Notes: generated from the letters alone by a model not told the origin. A DNA stretch of 64,000 nucleotides from Bugula neritina (GCA_964035545.1 OZ037765.1:12828698-12892697); one strand, 5' to 3'; counted from the stretch's first letter, positions 48,501 through 60,139 are shown. Program-made: numbers and translations.

Positions 48501-49617
48501 GTTGCTTTCCTCCAGGTCCATACAAGCGGACTCCTGTAGTTTGCAGTGAAATAGTAGACAGCCAAGGTAGTTTGTCACTGACTACTGTACCATCTGCACC
48601 TGTATCGAGCTTGAAAGTAGTACAGTTACCATTTACTGCTACTTCGGCTTTCCAAGCATCCACAGTTAGGTTTTCTATTTTGAACTCTCCTGTGAACATT
48701 ATACCATCGCCATTACTTGCTTCGGTCACCTCCTGGATGGATCTACTTCTGCATTGCCGCTGGAAGTGGCCTACTTTTTTGCACTTCCTGCATTGAGCAT
48801 CCTTAGCTGGGCATTCCGCTTTTGAATGTGGTTCCTTACCGCACCTTTTACAATGATCCTGGCTGTTTGTAGGCTTGTACATCTGAGAGTTAACTGGCAG
48901 CTGAACAGCACCTCCCTGCTTGCGTGTATAGCTTGGTTTGCTTTGCTTATATTTAGGGTAGCTGCTTTGTGCTTTACTTATAGCCTCTACAGACCCTGAG
49001 CTTGCTCCTTTTGTTACACTTTGCATCACAGTTGAAGTGACTTCACTGCTCCTACAAATACGTACTGCCTGGTCTAGTGTTAGAGTGTTACCCTGAGAAA
49101 TTAATTTCTTTCTAAGAGAGTCATCTCTAATTCCTAGAACAATTCGATCTCTCAGCATCTCATCAAATGGTGCTGGTGCCTCATCAGTGGCAGGTCGGTA
49201 ATTAAATCCACATTTATCTGCTAGCGCACGTAATTCTGAGTAAAAAGCATCAAAATTCTCTCCTTGTAATTGACACCTTGTATTAAATTTATAACGTTCG
49301 TGCACTATATTTCGTTCTCCTACACAGTATTGCTCCAAAATGTCTATTATCGCTGCTAGACTCTTATCATTCTGATATTTGTGACTTGACTCTACCACTC
49401 GGCATGCATCATCACCAATTGTATATAATAGCAATGCTCTCTGGTAGTCATCACTTTCCTCCGAAAGTCTAGACAGAATGTAAAACGATTGCCACCGGCT
49501 TTTAAATCTTCTGAAGTTTTGCTCACGCTCACAATTCAAAACGATCTCACCTGGTGGTTCGATTCTGGGTGCATTCCTATGCACAATTATTTGTTGCTGA
49601 ACTTCTTCATCGCCCAT
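45565..49617 (-). CDS. Gag-Pol polyprotein of Ty3/gypsy retrotransposon (K02A2.6/Mag-like)
   Basis: The 1350-residue single frame combines Gag and Pol without frameshift or stop. Gag covers about 1-290 and ends in two CX2CX4HX4C zinc knuckles (residues 256-289). The retropepsin active site is DTGA (338-341). The reverse transcriptase lies around 460-690, with catalytic CHMDD (612-615 for HMDD). RNase H has TDAS (760) and TDHKPL (827). The integrase has an HHCC finger (His near 982 and 985, Cys 1015 and 1018) and a D-D35-E triad at about D1045, D1098 and E1134. A basic, proline-rich tail ends the protein. No env-like frame exists. Gag-Pol fusion in one frame implies Gag excess must be achieved otherwise, for example by proteolysis. 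Confidence 0.97.
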   Translation of the reverse strand: MGDEEVQQQIIVHRNAPRIEPPGEIVLNCEREQNFRRFKSRWQSFYILSRLSEESDDYQRALLLYTIGDDACRVVESSHKYQNDKSLAAIIDILEQYCVGERNIVHERYKFNTRCQLQGENFDAFYSELRALADKCGFNYRPATDEAPAPFDEMLRDRIVLGIRDDSLRKKLISQGNTLTLDQAVRICRSSEVTSTVMQSVTKGASSGSVEAISKAQSSYPKYKQSKPSYTRKQGGAVQLPVNSQMYKPTNSQDHCKRCGKEPHSKAECPAKDAQCRKCKKVGHFQRQCRSRSIQEVTEASNGDGIMFTGEFKIENLTVDAWKAEVAVNGNCTTFKLDTGADGTVVSDKLPWLSTISLQTTGVRLYGPGGKQLQVLGTFEADLQYKSQKYKETAYVIQNQSTSLLGRTACEKLGLITCQVKQQGEITKDLHTGFSKLFKGLGTLKGYSYRISLIPDYQPTCIYTPRKIPIPLRDKTKKKLDEMAQQGVISPVTEATEWCSGMVPVLKPSGDVRVCVDLTGLNRAVRREIYPMPAVDESIGLLGASKIFSKLDANSGFWQIHLDKESRKLTTFLTPFGRFCFNRLPFGISSAPEIFSRAMCRLLGDIENVICHMDDILVHGKDAESHDKTLKLVLSRLEEAGLTLNEDKCEIGQAQVKFLGHIIDAKGVSPDPDKVASIRDFPVPTCKTELRRLNGMLNQLAKFIPHLSEITAPMRELLKESKAWTWNQPQEEAFQKVKQTLMSAQVIAHYDPKLKTIVATDASNTGLGAAMFQIQKDGTRRPVYYASRSLTSVEQNYAAIEKEALAMAWACNKLDQFLRGLPFTLETDHKPLVRLMGVKDLDQVPARILRLRLRLMRYAPEIEYIPGSRNHVADALSRAPSGIPSRIDVMLVEELEASTSIIPSIDPMIEEIKEAQQLDAVCQEVQNLIIKGWPTYKTDAHTAVHPYWDVKGHLTQSKGLLLYDQRLVIPSNLRLKLLDRIHQAHQGIVKCQARARRAIWWPGMSKQIKEMVQGCRQCRINSPTPVEPLQPSTLPSKPWIKLGADLFEFQKKNYLLVGDYHSRYIEVRRLDSLSSAFTVDKVKSIFSTHGIPEVVISDNGPQFSSREFQEFAKSYGFQHVTSSPKYPKANGEAERAVGTVKRLWSKTTDPYLSLITYRATPLENGFTPSELLMNRLLRTTLPSMPETRVVHKPPDIAEKEQHINLRTMNNYNQRHKATLLPELSQGSPVYVRDTKKQGTVLASVAPHSYTVKTETGVIRRNRSALVDLREEDPVVLEPKAPPPVPMGAEVLGPKANKKANPSGTQAPGTLVAEGSGTSLAHTASPTVPGRFGALSRERRLPRRFDDYVMN

Positions 49618-49641
49618 TATTAGTTTTAACTGCTGCCACCA

Positions 49642-49786
49642 TGTGTGATTGGTGCGTAAGAGTACAACAAAGTTGGATTGAGTCTAAGCTGATAATTATC
49701 GTGATTTATTTCAATTCTAGCTAGTAGGAAAATCCCCGAGCTCAACGAGTCTCGCGGTGAATAATAGCGAGTCAAACAACACAACA
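49642..49786 (-). repeat. 5' LTR of the Ty3/gypsy element
   Basis: A 145-bp copy, short for a gypsy LTR, which should contain the promoter. It is followed at once, in element orientation, by the TGG-initiated primer-binding site and 24 bases later by the Gag-Pol ATG. Confidence 0.97.
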
Positions 49787-49791
49787 ATTAT

Positions 49792-50293
49792 AAGCTAAGT
49801 TGTGATTTTAGTAGTTGGTAATTTGATAGGAACACAACAATGACCAAAATGCGCTGGAACTTTACTTCACTAAAAAAAATTGATTCTCTTTACAATATTC
49901 TATCAGCTGCTCTGCATTGTCACATTTGAAGCATTCAATTTACTATTCCTTTATTGTTCCAAAATTCAATTCAGGTGGAATTTCTAATTAGAGACTAGGG
50001 GACAGTTACTATGACTGGCCCAACAGTTCAATTTTTTTGTAGTAGCAGATAACAATACTTGTAAACTTGATTTGCTGAGCAATGTTTATTTGTCATTGTT
50101 TTATGTCGCTATTTGTAAATATTTTTTAGGGGAGTACATCATTCAAAGTTTCAACAGATTGGATATTCAACTGGTCTCATCTAAAATATAGGCTTTTATG
50201 CTCACGCTGTGAGCTGATCAGTATGGTCTTTTTTCTAGACCCGCAAATTGAGCACAGATGAAATATATACCTGAAGTAAAATAATACTTTACC
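49792..50293 (+). promoter_or_regulatory. 5' flank of EDEM2
   Basis: A 500-bp AT-rich spacer between the LTR element's target duplication and the EDEM2 start codon. It must contain the EDEM2 promoter and 5' UTR; no specific motif was identified. The insertion therefore sits close to the promoter. Confidence 0.4.
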
Positions 50294-53200
50294 ATGGAGC
50301 AAGCTTTTTTGGTGCACTGTATGCACTTTTTAGTATATTTGTGCTCAATTTCTTTCCTTCAACAGCAAGTGCTAGGATTACAATTTGACCAACAAGATTT
50401 TCATCAACACAACCGCCAACATGAATTCCTTAATAAGAAAGACTTGCATCATACTTACAGGTGAGAATTTTGTCAATGTCTTACATGCAACTGTTGAATA
50501 AAATATTTTTTCTTCCTAATATTGCCATTGAGAAATACACATATATAAATTCTGGAATTTTATACAGTTTTCTTAATATACAGTAAAATAGATCAACTGA
50601 ATTAAGTTTTGCATGCTAGTGGCCTGCATATCAACAGAAGTCTGATCTAATTTATACATTCGTACCATACGACACTTTTTACAGATGTTTGTTATTTTCA
50701 GAGAGAAGGCTAAAAGGATGTTTTATCATGCATATGATGGCTACATGCAGTATGCATATCCTCTAGATGAATTAAGACCAATTACATGCGATGGTCATGA
50801 TACATGGGGAAGGTAGGAACCGGAAACTTAATAGATTCCTAAAGTTAGCAAGAGTACATCTGTGAGTAACTCAATACTTGATAGCAAAAGCAGGGTATTG
50901 ATCTCAATGAAGAAACTGACATATATCTTGACATTGAAAGCTAAAAGATTTTTTCTTTTACTTAGAATTCTTAGTTTGCACCAAAATAGAATAATTGCTT
51001 TAATTTTAACAATGAAATCATTTTAGTTTTAGTAAAAAGAAAAAAGACGAACAATTATATTTGGTTCAAGAAATTGCTACAGTAAATTTGTACTTCCTTT
51101 GCATTTCACTGGATTAGGATGTTGAATGCTGTAAGATCTGCAATCGCAAATGTTTTCTCTATGAACTTTCCAAAATGTTCAATTAATATGCCATCTTATC
51201 TTTTATTAACAATTGAATATTATCAACATTTTAGCTATTCTCTTTCATTAATTGACGCTTTGGATACTCTGATTGTGTTGGGAAACTATTCCGAATTTAG
51301 AAGAGTGGTGGATATAATTTTGACCAAGTCAGATTTTGATAAAGATATAAATGTGTCTGTGTTTGAAACGAATATTAGAGGTAAGTCATCAACTTGTTTT
51401 TTAAACTTCTAGCTTTTCTACTGTCCATATGTAAATTAAGCTAATGTTAGAGTTTTGTAGTTGTGGCTAAAATAGTTATATAACTAATAATTTTTCAAAT
51501 GTACTAGAAATCACATTCTATAAACCTGTATGATTATAGTTGTAGGTGGATTGCTTTCTGCACATTTGTTTTCTTATCGTGGTGGTCTTGGCTTAGAACC
51601 AGGGTGGCCATGCAGTGGTCCCTTATTGCGCTTGGCAGAGAATCTTGCAAGACGTTTGCTACCAGGTTGGTTATCTGTTTTATATTTCAATACTTTTTGT
51701 CTACTGTTACTGACTGCTGTTAAAACTTGTCTATAGCTATTTCACAGCCGGTTGCTATAGTAACTTTGTTAACAGAGACTTGGACTATTATGAAAAACTC
51801 CTGTGTTCTATTGTCAATATCCGCATAAGAAACCATGATGGTAAGAAAAAACCTCACGCAAGTTTATAGTCGCCATCCCCGTGAGAAAACCTCTGATGGA
51901 AGGGTTTTTTGTTAAATTGGGTCAAAGACTTTCAGATGGGGCACAGGAGCAATTATGCTCTTTCTAACATTACCAATGGCCTTTGTCGGGGCTTGAACCC
52001 ATGACTTCGTGCTTACCAGGCAAACGCTCTTAACTCCTAGACCGCGGCTGCTACCTAAACCTTAAAGGTTAGGGTTTTGAAAAAATTAGGCTAAGGACCT
52101 TTTTCTAAAGTGGCACAGGAGCAATTACTCTTCTTAACATTGCTGCTGATCTTGAGGCTCCAACCACTGACCTCGTGCTTCATTGAGTCATCGCTTTAAC
52201 CATTAGACAATGGGAGCAGCTGGTTTAGTGGTTAAAACACTGGCTTAGTAAACACAAGGTCAGTCAGTAATTCAATCCCAGTAAAGGTGATGTAAGGAAG
52301 AGCATTCAGTCATAATTTTCTTTTGTCATAGAGATGGCGACAATAAAGCCAAGTGAATTTTTTTGGATTGTTATGAGACTTTAAATGTATAGAACATGTT
52401 CCAGCATTTGATACTCCGACAAGTATGCCTTATGGTACTGTGAACTTGAAGTATGGAGTGCCAGTTGGGGAGACTCCAGTGACTTGCACTGCTGGTGTTG
52501 GAACATTTATGGTAGAATTTGGTGCTCTCTCAAGGTTAACTGGTGATCCAATCTTTGAAAATGTTGCATCCCGAGCTATGAACGCCCTGTGGAAGGCTAG
52601 AAGTCCCATAGGCCTGGTTGGTTTCACTTGCTTATTTTTTAAATCTTCAACTGAATATGACCTAGTGTTTTAACTAGTTTAGGCTTGAAAATAGTTTTAA
52701 ATGGCTTGATGCATAGTTGTCTTCTATTGTGTAGTGCTGCTTTATATTATAGAGATCTATAATAATTGCATTAGAAAAATAACATTCGTGTTATAGGAAA
52801 GTGTCCTTTGAATTTAGGCATTGTGTTTTTTGTTGCAGCTTCACAATATATTCCATATTGCTTTATAATTAGTGACAGCATTTACATAACTTTACGACTT
52901 AGCCATTTATACATATGCATTTCTTGTAGTATTAATATTATTATTTATCAATGTATTATATTAGGTTGGCAATCACATAAATGTGAAAACAGGGGCATGG
53001 GTAGCTCATGATTCAGGTATAGGAGCAGGTGTGGATTCCTATTTTGAATACTTACTAAAATCTGGTGCTATGTTTCGTAACTCCGACTACTTAACTCAGT
53101 TACAAGGTAAAAATTATATGCTGTTGGTACAAGTTAGTTTTGTTCTCAATTGTCTTGGTAAATAAACTAACTGATACTTTTTAAATGCTTATATGGGAGA

Positions 53201-54384
53201 CCTGTGATTACCTATATCAATCTTTTCATTACAGAATACATAGAAAAATTTGAAGAAACCTTAAAAAAGGATGATTGGTACCTGTGGGTAAATATGAAAA
53301 GTGGAGCAGTTACTTTACCGGTTTTTCAATCACTGGAAGCGTTTTGGCCTGGCATACAGGTGACTGTTTGAGTTATGTCAGCGATTTTACTTTCAAGACG
53401 ATTTCAACCATATTATGTTCATTCCACATTTCACCAGCCTTTTTTTAATGAGATGGCAGAAAATACCATTGAATTATATTTACAGAGTATGATGGGAGAG
53501 GCAGACAAAGGACTTAAGACAATTCTCAACTACTTTCAAGTGTGGGAACAGTTTGGAGCTACACCAGAGTTTTATAGTTTAACTAAGTTGAGCCCTACTA
53601 AAGGTCGTGAAGGTTATCCGCTTAGACCAGGTGAGGCACCAAATATATATATATGTGAATTTATTCATTTAAATAATATATGTATACTTCTATATTAATC
53701 TAATTAGTGACTGTAATTTATGTACAAAATGAAACAATAAAATGCTGAATGGAATGCTGTAACACCAATGAATCAGTTCTCATGTAAACGTATTGTTTAG
53801 AGCTAGTGGAGAGTGCCATGTACATCTATCAAGCTACAAAAGACCCACAGATGCTGCATATCGGTGCGAGTATCTTGGACGCTATCGACAGCATAGCTAA
53901 GACAGACTGTGGTTATGCCGTGGTGCACGACGTCACGACACACAAGCTGGCAAACAGAATGGAGTCATTCTTTCTGGCAGAAACAACTAAATACTTATAC
54001 TTGTTGTTTGATGATGAAAACTTCATACATAACAGTGGGTCTGAAGGTACGGTTATTCCGACAGCAAATGGTGAATGCATAATTGATGCTGGTGGCTACA
54101 TATTCAACACGGAGGCACACCCAATAGACGTTGCTGCCTTAGATTGCTGCTACAACCCACCAGATAAACAGTATAAAGAATTTTTAGATAACATAAATAT
54201 AGAAAATATACTTGAACTTGCAACATCAGCAAAGAGACATGACTTAACAGAAACTGAGGATTACGATATTTTTGAAGAATCCCAGGATATGCAAAAAATG
54301 AAGGTTAATGAAAATTTATACACATGCAAGGTTGAACCACTGGCTCACATGTTTTCATTATATGGTGAAACGATACCTGATTGA
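50294..54384 (+). CDS. EDEM2: ER degradation-enhancing alpha-mannosidase-like protein 2
   Basis: This GH47-family protein of the ER lumen starts mannose trimming of misfolded glycoproteins for ERAD. Exons are 50294-50460, 50702-50812, 51235-51380, 51540-51665, 52405-52616, 52965-53106, 53235-53359, 53486-53630 and 53801-54384, all in phase, giving 585 aa (human 578). The N-terminus has a signal peptide ([18 protein letters not shown]). Family motifs in order are [94 protein letters not shown] and [36 protein letters not shown] and [11 protein letters not shown] follow. The glutamates of FETN and TEAHP are GH47 catalytic or calcium-site residues. There is no KDEL tail, as in other EDEM2 proteins. 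Intron 4 holds three SINEs. Confidence 0.95.
51862..52055 (-). mobile_element. tRNA-derived SINE, copy A (full length)
   Basis: Read on the minus strand, the head is tRNA-like with a degenerate A box (TCTAGGAGTTAAGAGC) and a good B box (GGGTTCAAGCCCC). A body with AATTGCTCCTGTGCC follows, and the tail ends GATGGCGACTATAAA. It cannot be a functional tRNA because the acceptor stem does not close and a long body follows. It sits in EDEM2 intron 4, antisense to the gene. Confidence 0.8.
52070..52219 (-). mobile_element. tRNA-derived SINE, copy B (5' part)
   Basis: Same family as copy A. A tRNA-like head (CCATTGTCTAATGGTTAAAG; degenerate B box GTGGTTGGAGCC) is followed by the shared core AGTAATTGCTCCTGTGCC. 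The tail is truncated. Confidence 0.75.
52212..52350 (+). mobile_element. tRNA-derived SINE, copy C
   Basis: In opposite orientation and abutting copy B. The head is AGCTGGTTTAGTGGTTAAAA with a decayed B box (TAATTCAATCCC). AAGAGCATTCAGTCATAA stands in the core position, and the tail ends GATGGCGACAATAAAG. It shares head and tail with copy A, while part of the core is lost. Confidence 0.75.
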
Positions 54385-54421
54385 TGTTTACATTGTCTCG
54401 GCTTTGTATTTATTTATTTGA

Positions 54422-54427
54422 AATAAA
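54422..54427 (+). terminator. Poly(A) signal, EDEM2
   Basis: AATAAA lies 38 nt after the EDEM2 stop codon. This gives a very short 3' UTR and keeps the transcript clear of the convergent QTRT1 stop at 54680. Confidence 0.55.
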
Positions 54428-54679
54428 ATTTGAAACTGTATCAGTAACTTTTCATAAAAGAAATGTACATATGCATGTGTAATATAATATAGTAAATGTG
54501 TTTACTAGCAGGAATCTATGACAATCTATGAAAACATGTCACTTGAATGGAAATGATGTTCAGCATTCTAAAATATATTTTCGCTCATTTAGTTAGACTA
54601 GATATTATATACAAAATAGGACAGAATTGTTGTATCATAAAAATTTAATGGCCAAACCATAAAATTCTAATGACTAGGT

Positions 54680-57570
54680 CTATAGCAAAGTTATTTCTAC
54701 ACTCTGCAAAGCATCTACTGCCCACTGAGGGTAGTTTTTATCGGGGTATTGAGTTTTCATGAATTGCTGGACAAATTCTGGAAACTTGTCTTGCTTAATG
54801 CTTTCTCTCATTGTATTCATCAAATTCAGCTAAAACAAACAGAAAAGAAAAATATAGCTGCTTTTCATAATTGGCTGTTAATGGAAAATCTCATTAGTAA
54901 CATGGAGTGGTGAAGAATTTTTTGGAGTATTATTTTGCAAGGAATTTTCCAAATCTTTGATAATCATGCTAATGAATAGGCATTACATAAGTTTTACTAC
55001 AATAAAGGCGGAATATTGCCAACATAGCAAGCATACCTGATATGCTATGTTGTGTATAGTAATAAGATGGCATGCCACAGTCTCTTGGGTCACTATACTA
55101 TGTATATATGCCTTTGTGTATGTCTTACAGGTTGAGCAACTACAACTGTCATCCAGTGCAGTAAAATCTTTTCTGTAGACAGATTTTTTGAGATTGATGG
55201 AACCACTTGGCACCAATGCCACTCCAAATCTCTAACAAAAAGCAAATTCTGTAAACTGAATGTAAATGGCATTTATTTAGAACTACAAATTAATATACTA
55301 CAAAGAAGAGAACAGTCAATGTTATATTATTAAATCTGTAATGACCTGAAAACCTTGAGATACGTATATCATGTAAACTTACTGCAGTTCTTGAAGGAAA
55401 TACACAGTCATACATGTCAGAGCCTAGAGCTGTACAGACTACCAAGTCCAGGGCAAAGCCTATACCCATGGTATATCTTGACTTGTTTTTTGGTAATGAA
55501 GCAGCAGAAACGGCAACCATTTTCCAAAAATCATCTTTAGCTTCACCACCAGACAAACCACCGATAGCATAACCGTGTACTTCTCTTTTTGTTAGCTCTA
55601 ACATATGAAATCAAATTATTGGCACACTTAATAATCTAATGATGCACTTATTTCAACAGATGTATTTACAAAACATTTAGAATGCCGTTCATAAAACTGA
55701 TACCTGCAGCACATTTTCTTCTTAGTTCTTCATCTAAACCTCCTTGTACAATGGGAAACAGAGCTTGGTCATGTTCTCGTTCATTAGCTTCCAGACATCG
55801 GTCCAACCACCTTACAGTTCTGTGCATAGCTTCTTCCACTCGAGGTCCTAAAAATGAGTTTTAATTGTGTCCTAAACTTATGAAATTAATAAACTGCTAA
55901 TACAATAAACTTCCAAAGTGGCACTTGAACGTCTGTGTTTACCTGTAGTGGTACTACTAACAACATCATCCAACTGCATCATGATGTCCGCTCCAATACA
56001 GTTCTGTATTTGGATAGAATGTTCTGGTGTCAACAACATTTCACTACCATCATGCGGAGCTTTGAATTTAACGCCTTGCTCTGTTATTTCAGCTAAATCC
56101 AACAAGGACACCATTTGAAAGCCCCCACTATCCTATATAAAAGTTGGTATAAATAGTAACAGCTACCTCTAATGATTTACAAATAATTTGTTAGCATATT
56201 TTTATTTGCTTAGTACTGTATTCACACTGTATTACCCTCAACATTGTTTGGGTGGCCAGAAAACAGATTGTCTTGTGATTTCCTTTTGATTTAAAACAAA
56301 GTTTACAAATTTTGCTAGGAAGTATGGATTCCTTCACTATAGCAGTAGGAACCAACCTTATAATCTATCCCAAAACTGTTTCTACATTAAAAAAAACTAA
56401 CATTAATAAAGTACAAATGGTCAGCCAATCAAGATTTTACATTTCACAAGCAGGAAACTGCAGTGTCTTGCATATAATTTAAGAAAACATAAAGGACGTT
56501 AGCACACTAAAGTAGATTATAATATAAACTTGTTAAAAAGTTATGCTAATATTTACTGTAAGCAGAGCTCTCTTCCAATTCATGAACTTGTGTAGGCCTC
56601 CGGCTTTCTTGATCAACTCCGGCCCCTAAAATTTTTAGGATCAACAACTTTATTTTTAAAAATGGTAATTTGTATTCTGGAAAATATTGTCAGAAAATGT
56701 TTTTATTTATTTATCAGCACAATCATCATTAATCTCATTTATAGCAACATAGATACTACTTGATAAACACTTCAGTAGATATTCTAAAACTTACAGGCCT
56801 GTTACCCAAATGATAAGTGTTGCCAAGCATAATCTCACAGTTGAGCTCCTCTAATTGTGCAGGAAGCAAACCCTTTAAAGTGCCTTGGGTGCCTACCTAT
56901 TCATAATAAACATATCAATGAATATGATAAACACAATTAAATCGCAGGGTTTATTATCACAGTTACTATCAAAGTTCTCGTATAACTTGAGGCAAGCAGT
57001 TATTGGGATATGTAACCAACATTCTTATATTAATCTAGTAAAGTTTTTAAATGTGGTTCAATGAACTTTTAAATGAAAATAATGAGCTGGAGAGAAAGCC
57101 AAAGAACTATTTGACATGTTTGCTGCAGTGAAGTTTCATCAAAATTTGTATAAATAAGAATATTTATTGCAACTACTACTACTGAGAAGTAACCGTCTTA
57201 TCCAGGTTAACTTTAGCAATTAATTTTAAATCTTTAAAGTCTGAAAGGAAAACTCCTAAGTAAACAACTTTGTGAAATTTGGTTAAGATATATCAACAAA
57301 TAATTGGCAATGTAATAAATGTATGATAAATTTAATTCGTAGTAGTAATATGTCCACAGAAATGAACCAAAACAAAGTAGTAAAGTATTAATAGTGAAAT
57401 ATATTAGATTTAGTGAATGTTGAATGAACTTTTACAATTTGACTTACTGGCATAAACACTGGAGTGTTGACTGTGTGGTGTGGTAAATGAAGTAGCCCAG
57501 CTCTGGCTTTCGACCGAGAGCATTCTGCCAGAATTTCAAAAGAGAAGGTTTTCCCAACTTCACGCGTCAT
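54680..57570 (-). CDS. QTRT1: Queuine tRNA-ribosyltransferase catalytic subunit 1 (TGT)
   Basis: QTRT1 exchanges guanine for queuine at the wobble position of GUN-anticodon tRNAs, working with QTRT2. Exons in transcript order are 57570-57448, 56896-56795, 56625-56557, 56132-55943, 55847-55704, 55597-55383, 55231-55037 and 54829-54680, all in phase, giving 395 aa (human 403). Motifs are [52 protein letters not shown] (with the catalytic-domain Asp), [17 protein letters not shown] and [38 protein letters not shown] and [15 protein letters not shown] follow. The C-terminal zinc site is CSCSTCK with [11 protein letters not shown]. All expected catalytic and zinc residues are present. The start ATG at 57570 gives a normal-length N-terminus. 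Confidence 0.95.
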
Positions 57571-59493
57571 AGTGATGTTGTAACACCAACAGTTGGTGTT
57601 ACAACTTCAACTCTGTAGCAATACCAGGATAGAAACATTAAGTTTGATTCATGATGATTTAATTATGATAATGTTTATAATAACATTAGAGCTTATTCTA
57701 ATGGTTACTAGGAAGTGCAAAACTATCATTAGCTTTATTATATTTATTAGATTTGTTTGACTTGACAGAAATACAATTTTTTAGTGATAAGTATATAGTA
57801 TACGTGTATACATAATATTGCACTCGTAGACTATAGCACACACAGTATATTATACATTATAATATTATAACTATTAATATATATCGTTATCATTGTGATT
57901 GTCATTGGGGTACCAGTTATAATTTTAAAAATTACATGCTCAACTTGAACTTCATTGTCATATTGCTACCAAAAGTACAAGTTGAACTTGAAGATCATGC
58001 TCATGCGGACAGTTACATCTCATACATATTGGATATATTGGATATAATTATATCAATTATTAGAGAGCAATTGTTTAGATTACACTTGTCTTGACTGCCG
58101 CCTAGTAACCACTACATCAGACTCAGTGGTAGTGACTGTGAGTAGCACTGGTGCGAGTCCAAACGCCAGTAGTGATGTTATGAAGACTAAGAGTAGCCTA
58201 AAAGCATCTGGTCATAATTGCCCCTGTGCCATATCAGAAAAGTTCTTCAGGGTATTATTTTATTACTATTATTATTAGTATTGCTATTATTAAATGCACT
58301 ATTATGAAAACTATAATCCATAATAATAATAATCATCATATAATGATGATCATAATCATTTTATCATAATGATATTGATAACATCAACTTTGATTGATTA
58401 ACATTAACTGGAAAATTTTCTTTTTACAGTTAGTGTTATTCATAACTGATAACATTAACATTAAGTCATAGCTCATGTAGTGATACTGAGTCATAAGTTT
58501 TACTCTTAGTCTTAGCTGTGCCATTTGACTCATCATTATCATAATCAAGTAGATACTCATGCTAGATAGAACTTATAGTTATAGCTATAATGATTATTAA
58601 TATTAATAATATTGTGATTATGATTGTCACATAATTATCATCAAGTTTGACATTAAGATTATCAATATGATTATGATTATCATTAAATTTAATCATGAAG
58701 AATAAGATTAAGTGATTATTATTTAAACTCTGAAGCTGCCATGCAGTCAGTTTAGTTGAACGTTGAGACACGTGCAAGCAGAGAATATGTCTGCCTAAAA
58801 TGTTGTTAACATCTGGAACATTTTCTGTTATCACTCTGTTAGTGTTACTGTTAGTGTTAACTGTTATGAGTTAATGTTATGACTTATCACTTCATCAGTT
58901 TATCAGACTCATGACTCATGAGTTAAATTTTTGAAATTAAATTTTCAGGTTTCTTCAGTCCCAATATTTTAATCACACTAAATCTATATGTCGCTAAGTA
59001 TCATTAGTTTAGGCAAGACTAAGAGGCCAAGATTAAAACCTTATAATAATATTAATTGGTCATTGAATGTGTTGATAGGCCATGCTGATTGAAGTGCACG
59101 GAAATGAAGCTATGCTTTATAATTGGACTCAGCTCAAGCACCAACTACTTAGCGCTTAAACCTTCTGCAAGTCCGAATCATAACGAGATGATTGTATGTT
59201 CTGTTGGAGCGGCCGTACTGCTGGTTTTTAGCGAGTAGTTTTAGTTACATAATTGTACAGATTAAAGTTCAACACTCGGCAGCTCAACAAGAGAACATCT
59301 GCCCCTGGCTTTCGTGGCGACTTCACTCTGATAGGGGTACCCCACTGATAGTGATACTCATACTGATTATAATTAATAATTTCTATTTCATAGCATTAAC
59401 TGCCGAGTCAGTAGCTTCTATCAACAGGCACTGTGACTGTAAAGTGTAATTATTATATTAATCATTTAATGAAATGCGTAGGACTAGTAGTAG

Positions 59494-59567
<74 letters not shown>

Positions 59568-60139
59568 GTACTACTACTACTACTACTACTACTAGGAGTA
59601 GGTATGGCGGTATTATTTGCCCAAGGCTACAAGGCCAAGTACTCATACTGAAGTAGTGGTATCACTATTACTATTAGTATTAGTATTAGTATTAGTATTA
59701 GAACTAGTAGTTCAAGTACATGTAAAAAAAAGTCAAAATTTGTTAGATATCTTAAAATGTCTAAGTTTAATGATTAGGTTTTCGAAAGTTAATAACTAGA
59801 CTGAGTTGAAAAAAAATATTTTAATTAGTTTAAGTTATAACTTATAAGTTATAGTTATACTAATGCTTTAATCGTGATATTACCATATAATGATTATTAA
59901 AAATAAAGCAATATTACATCAATGATCGACATTATATTTATATTTATATTACTTATACTTTATAGTTTAAATTAATGTTATACTTATATCCAATTCCATA
60001 GCTGTAATTTACTTTAATAGTAATACTAAAAGCATTTTATTAAAAAAATATCAGAGTTGCAATACATCATAATTGTGTACCCATTTTAATTAGTTTGGTT
60101 GATTTTATTAGAATAAAAGCAGCACATAATAAAAACAAT
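57571..60139. other. Divergent intergenic region between QTRT1 and SPS2, rich in simple repeats
   Basis: Head-to-head spacer of 2.6 kb. It holds cryptically simple blocks (57650-57900 and 58255-58900), a SINE-core fragment at 58199-58245, and a pure (CTA)n microsatellite at 59484-59594 entered through a TAG-to-TAC switch. TATTAGTATT and TATAAGTTATA words lie at 59660-59980. The long Leu, Val or Thr frames over the microsatellite are artefacts. Promoters of both genes must lie at the ends; none was identified. Confidence 0.6.
58199..58245 (+). mobile_element. SINE core fragment
   Basis: AAAGCATCTGGTCATAATTG followed by CCCCTGTGCCATATCAGAAAAG resembles the core of the SINE in EDEM2 intron 4 (AGAGCATAATTGCTCCTGTG followed by CCCCATCTGAAAG). 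No tRNA head remains. Confidence 0.45.

Larger units (their letters stand above)
45265..49786 (-). mobile_element. Complete Ty3/gypsy LTR retrotransposon
   Basis: A 4522-bp element in minus orientation is flanked by a 5-bp target duplication ATTAT (45260-45264 and 49787-49791). The two 145-bp LTRs are identical over every base I compared. Each starts TG and ends CA in element orientation. Next to the 5' LTR (right) is a primer-binding site beginning TGGTGGCAGCAG, and next to the 3' LTR (left) a polypurine tract AGAAAGGGGGA. One uninterrupted Gag-Pol frame fills the interior. Identical LTRs, intact coding and an intact target duplication all point to a very recent insertion. Confidence 0.97.

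Noticed and set aside
45719-48796. Several plus-strand open frames of 70-113 codons
   Set aside because: They are antisense shadows of the intact Gag-Pol frame; none has family resemblance.
51940-52055. tRNA gene in EDEM2 intron 4
   Set aside because: A and B boxes exist but no closed acceptor stem; a body and tail shared with neighbouring copies show it is a SINE.
59433-59656. Open frames of poly-Leu, poly-Val and poly-Thr on both strands
   Set aside because: They are translations of the (CTA)n microsatellite at 59484-59594 and have no flanking coding signal.
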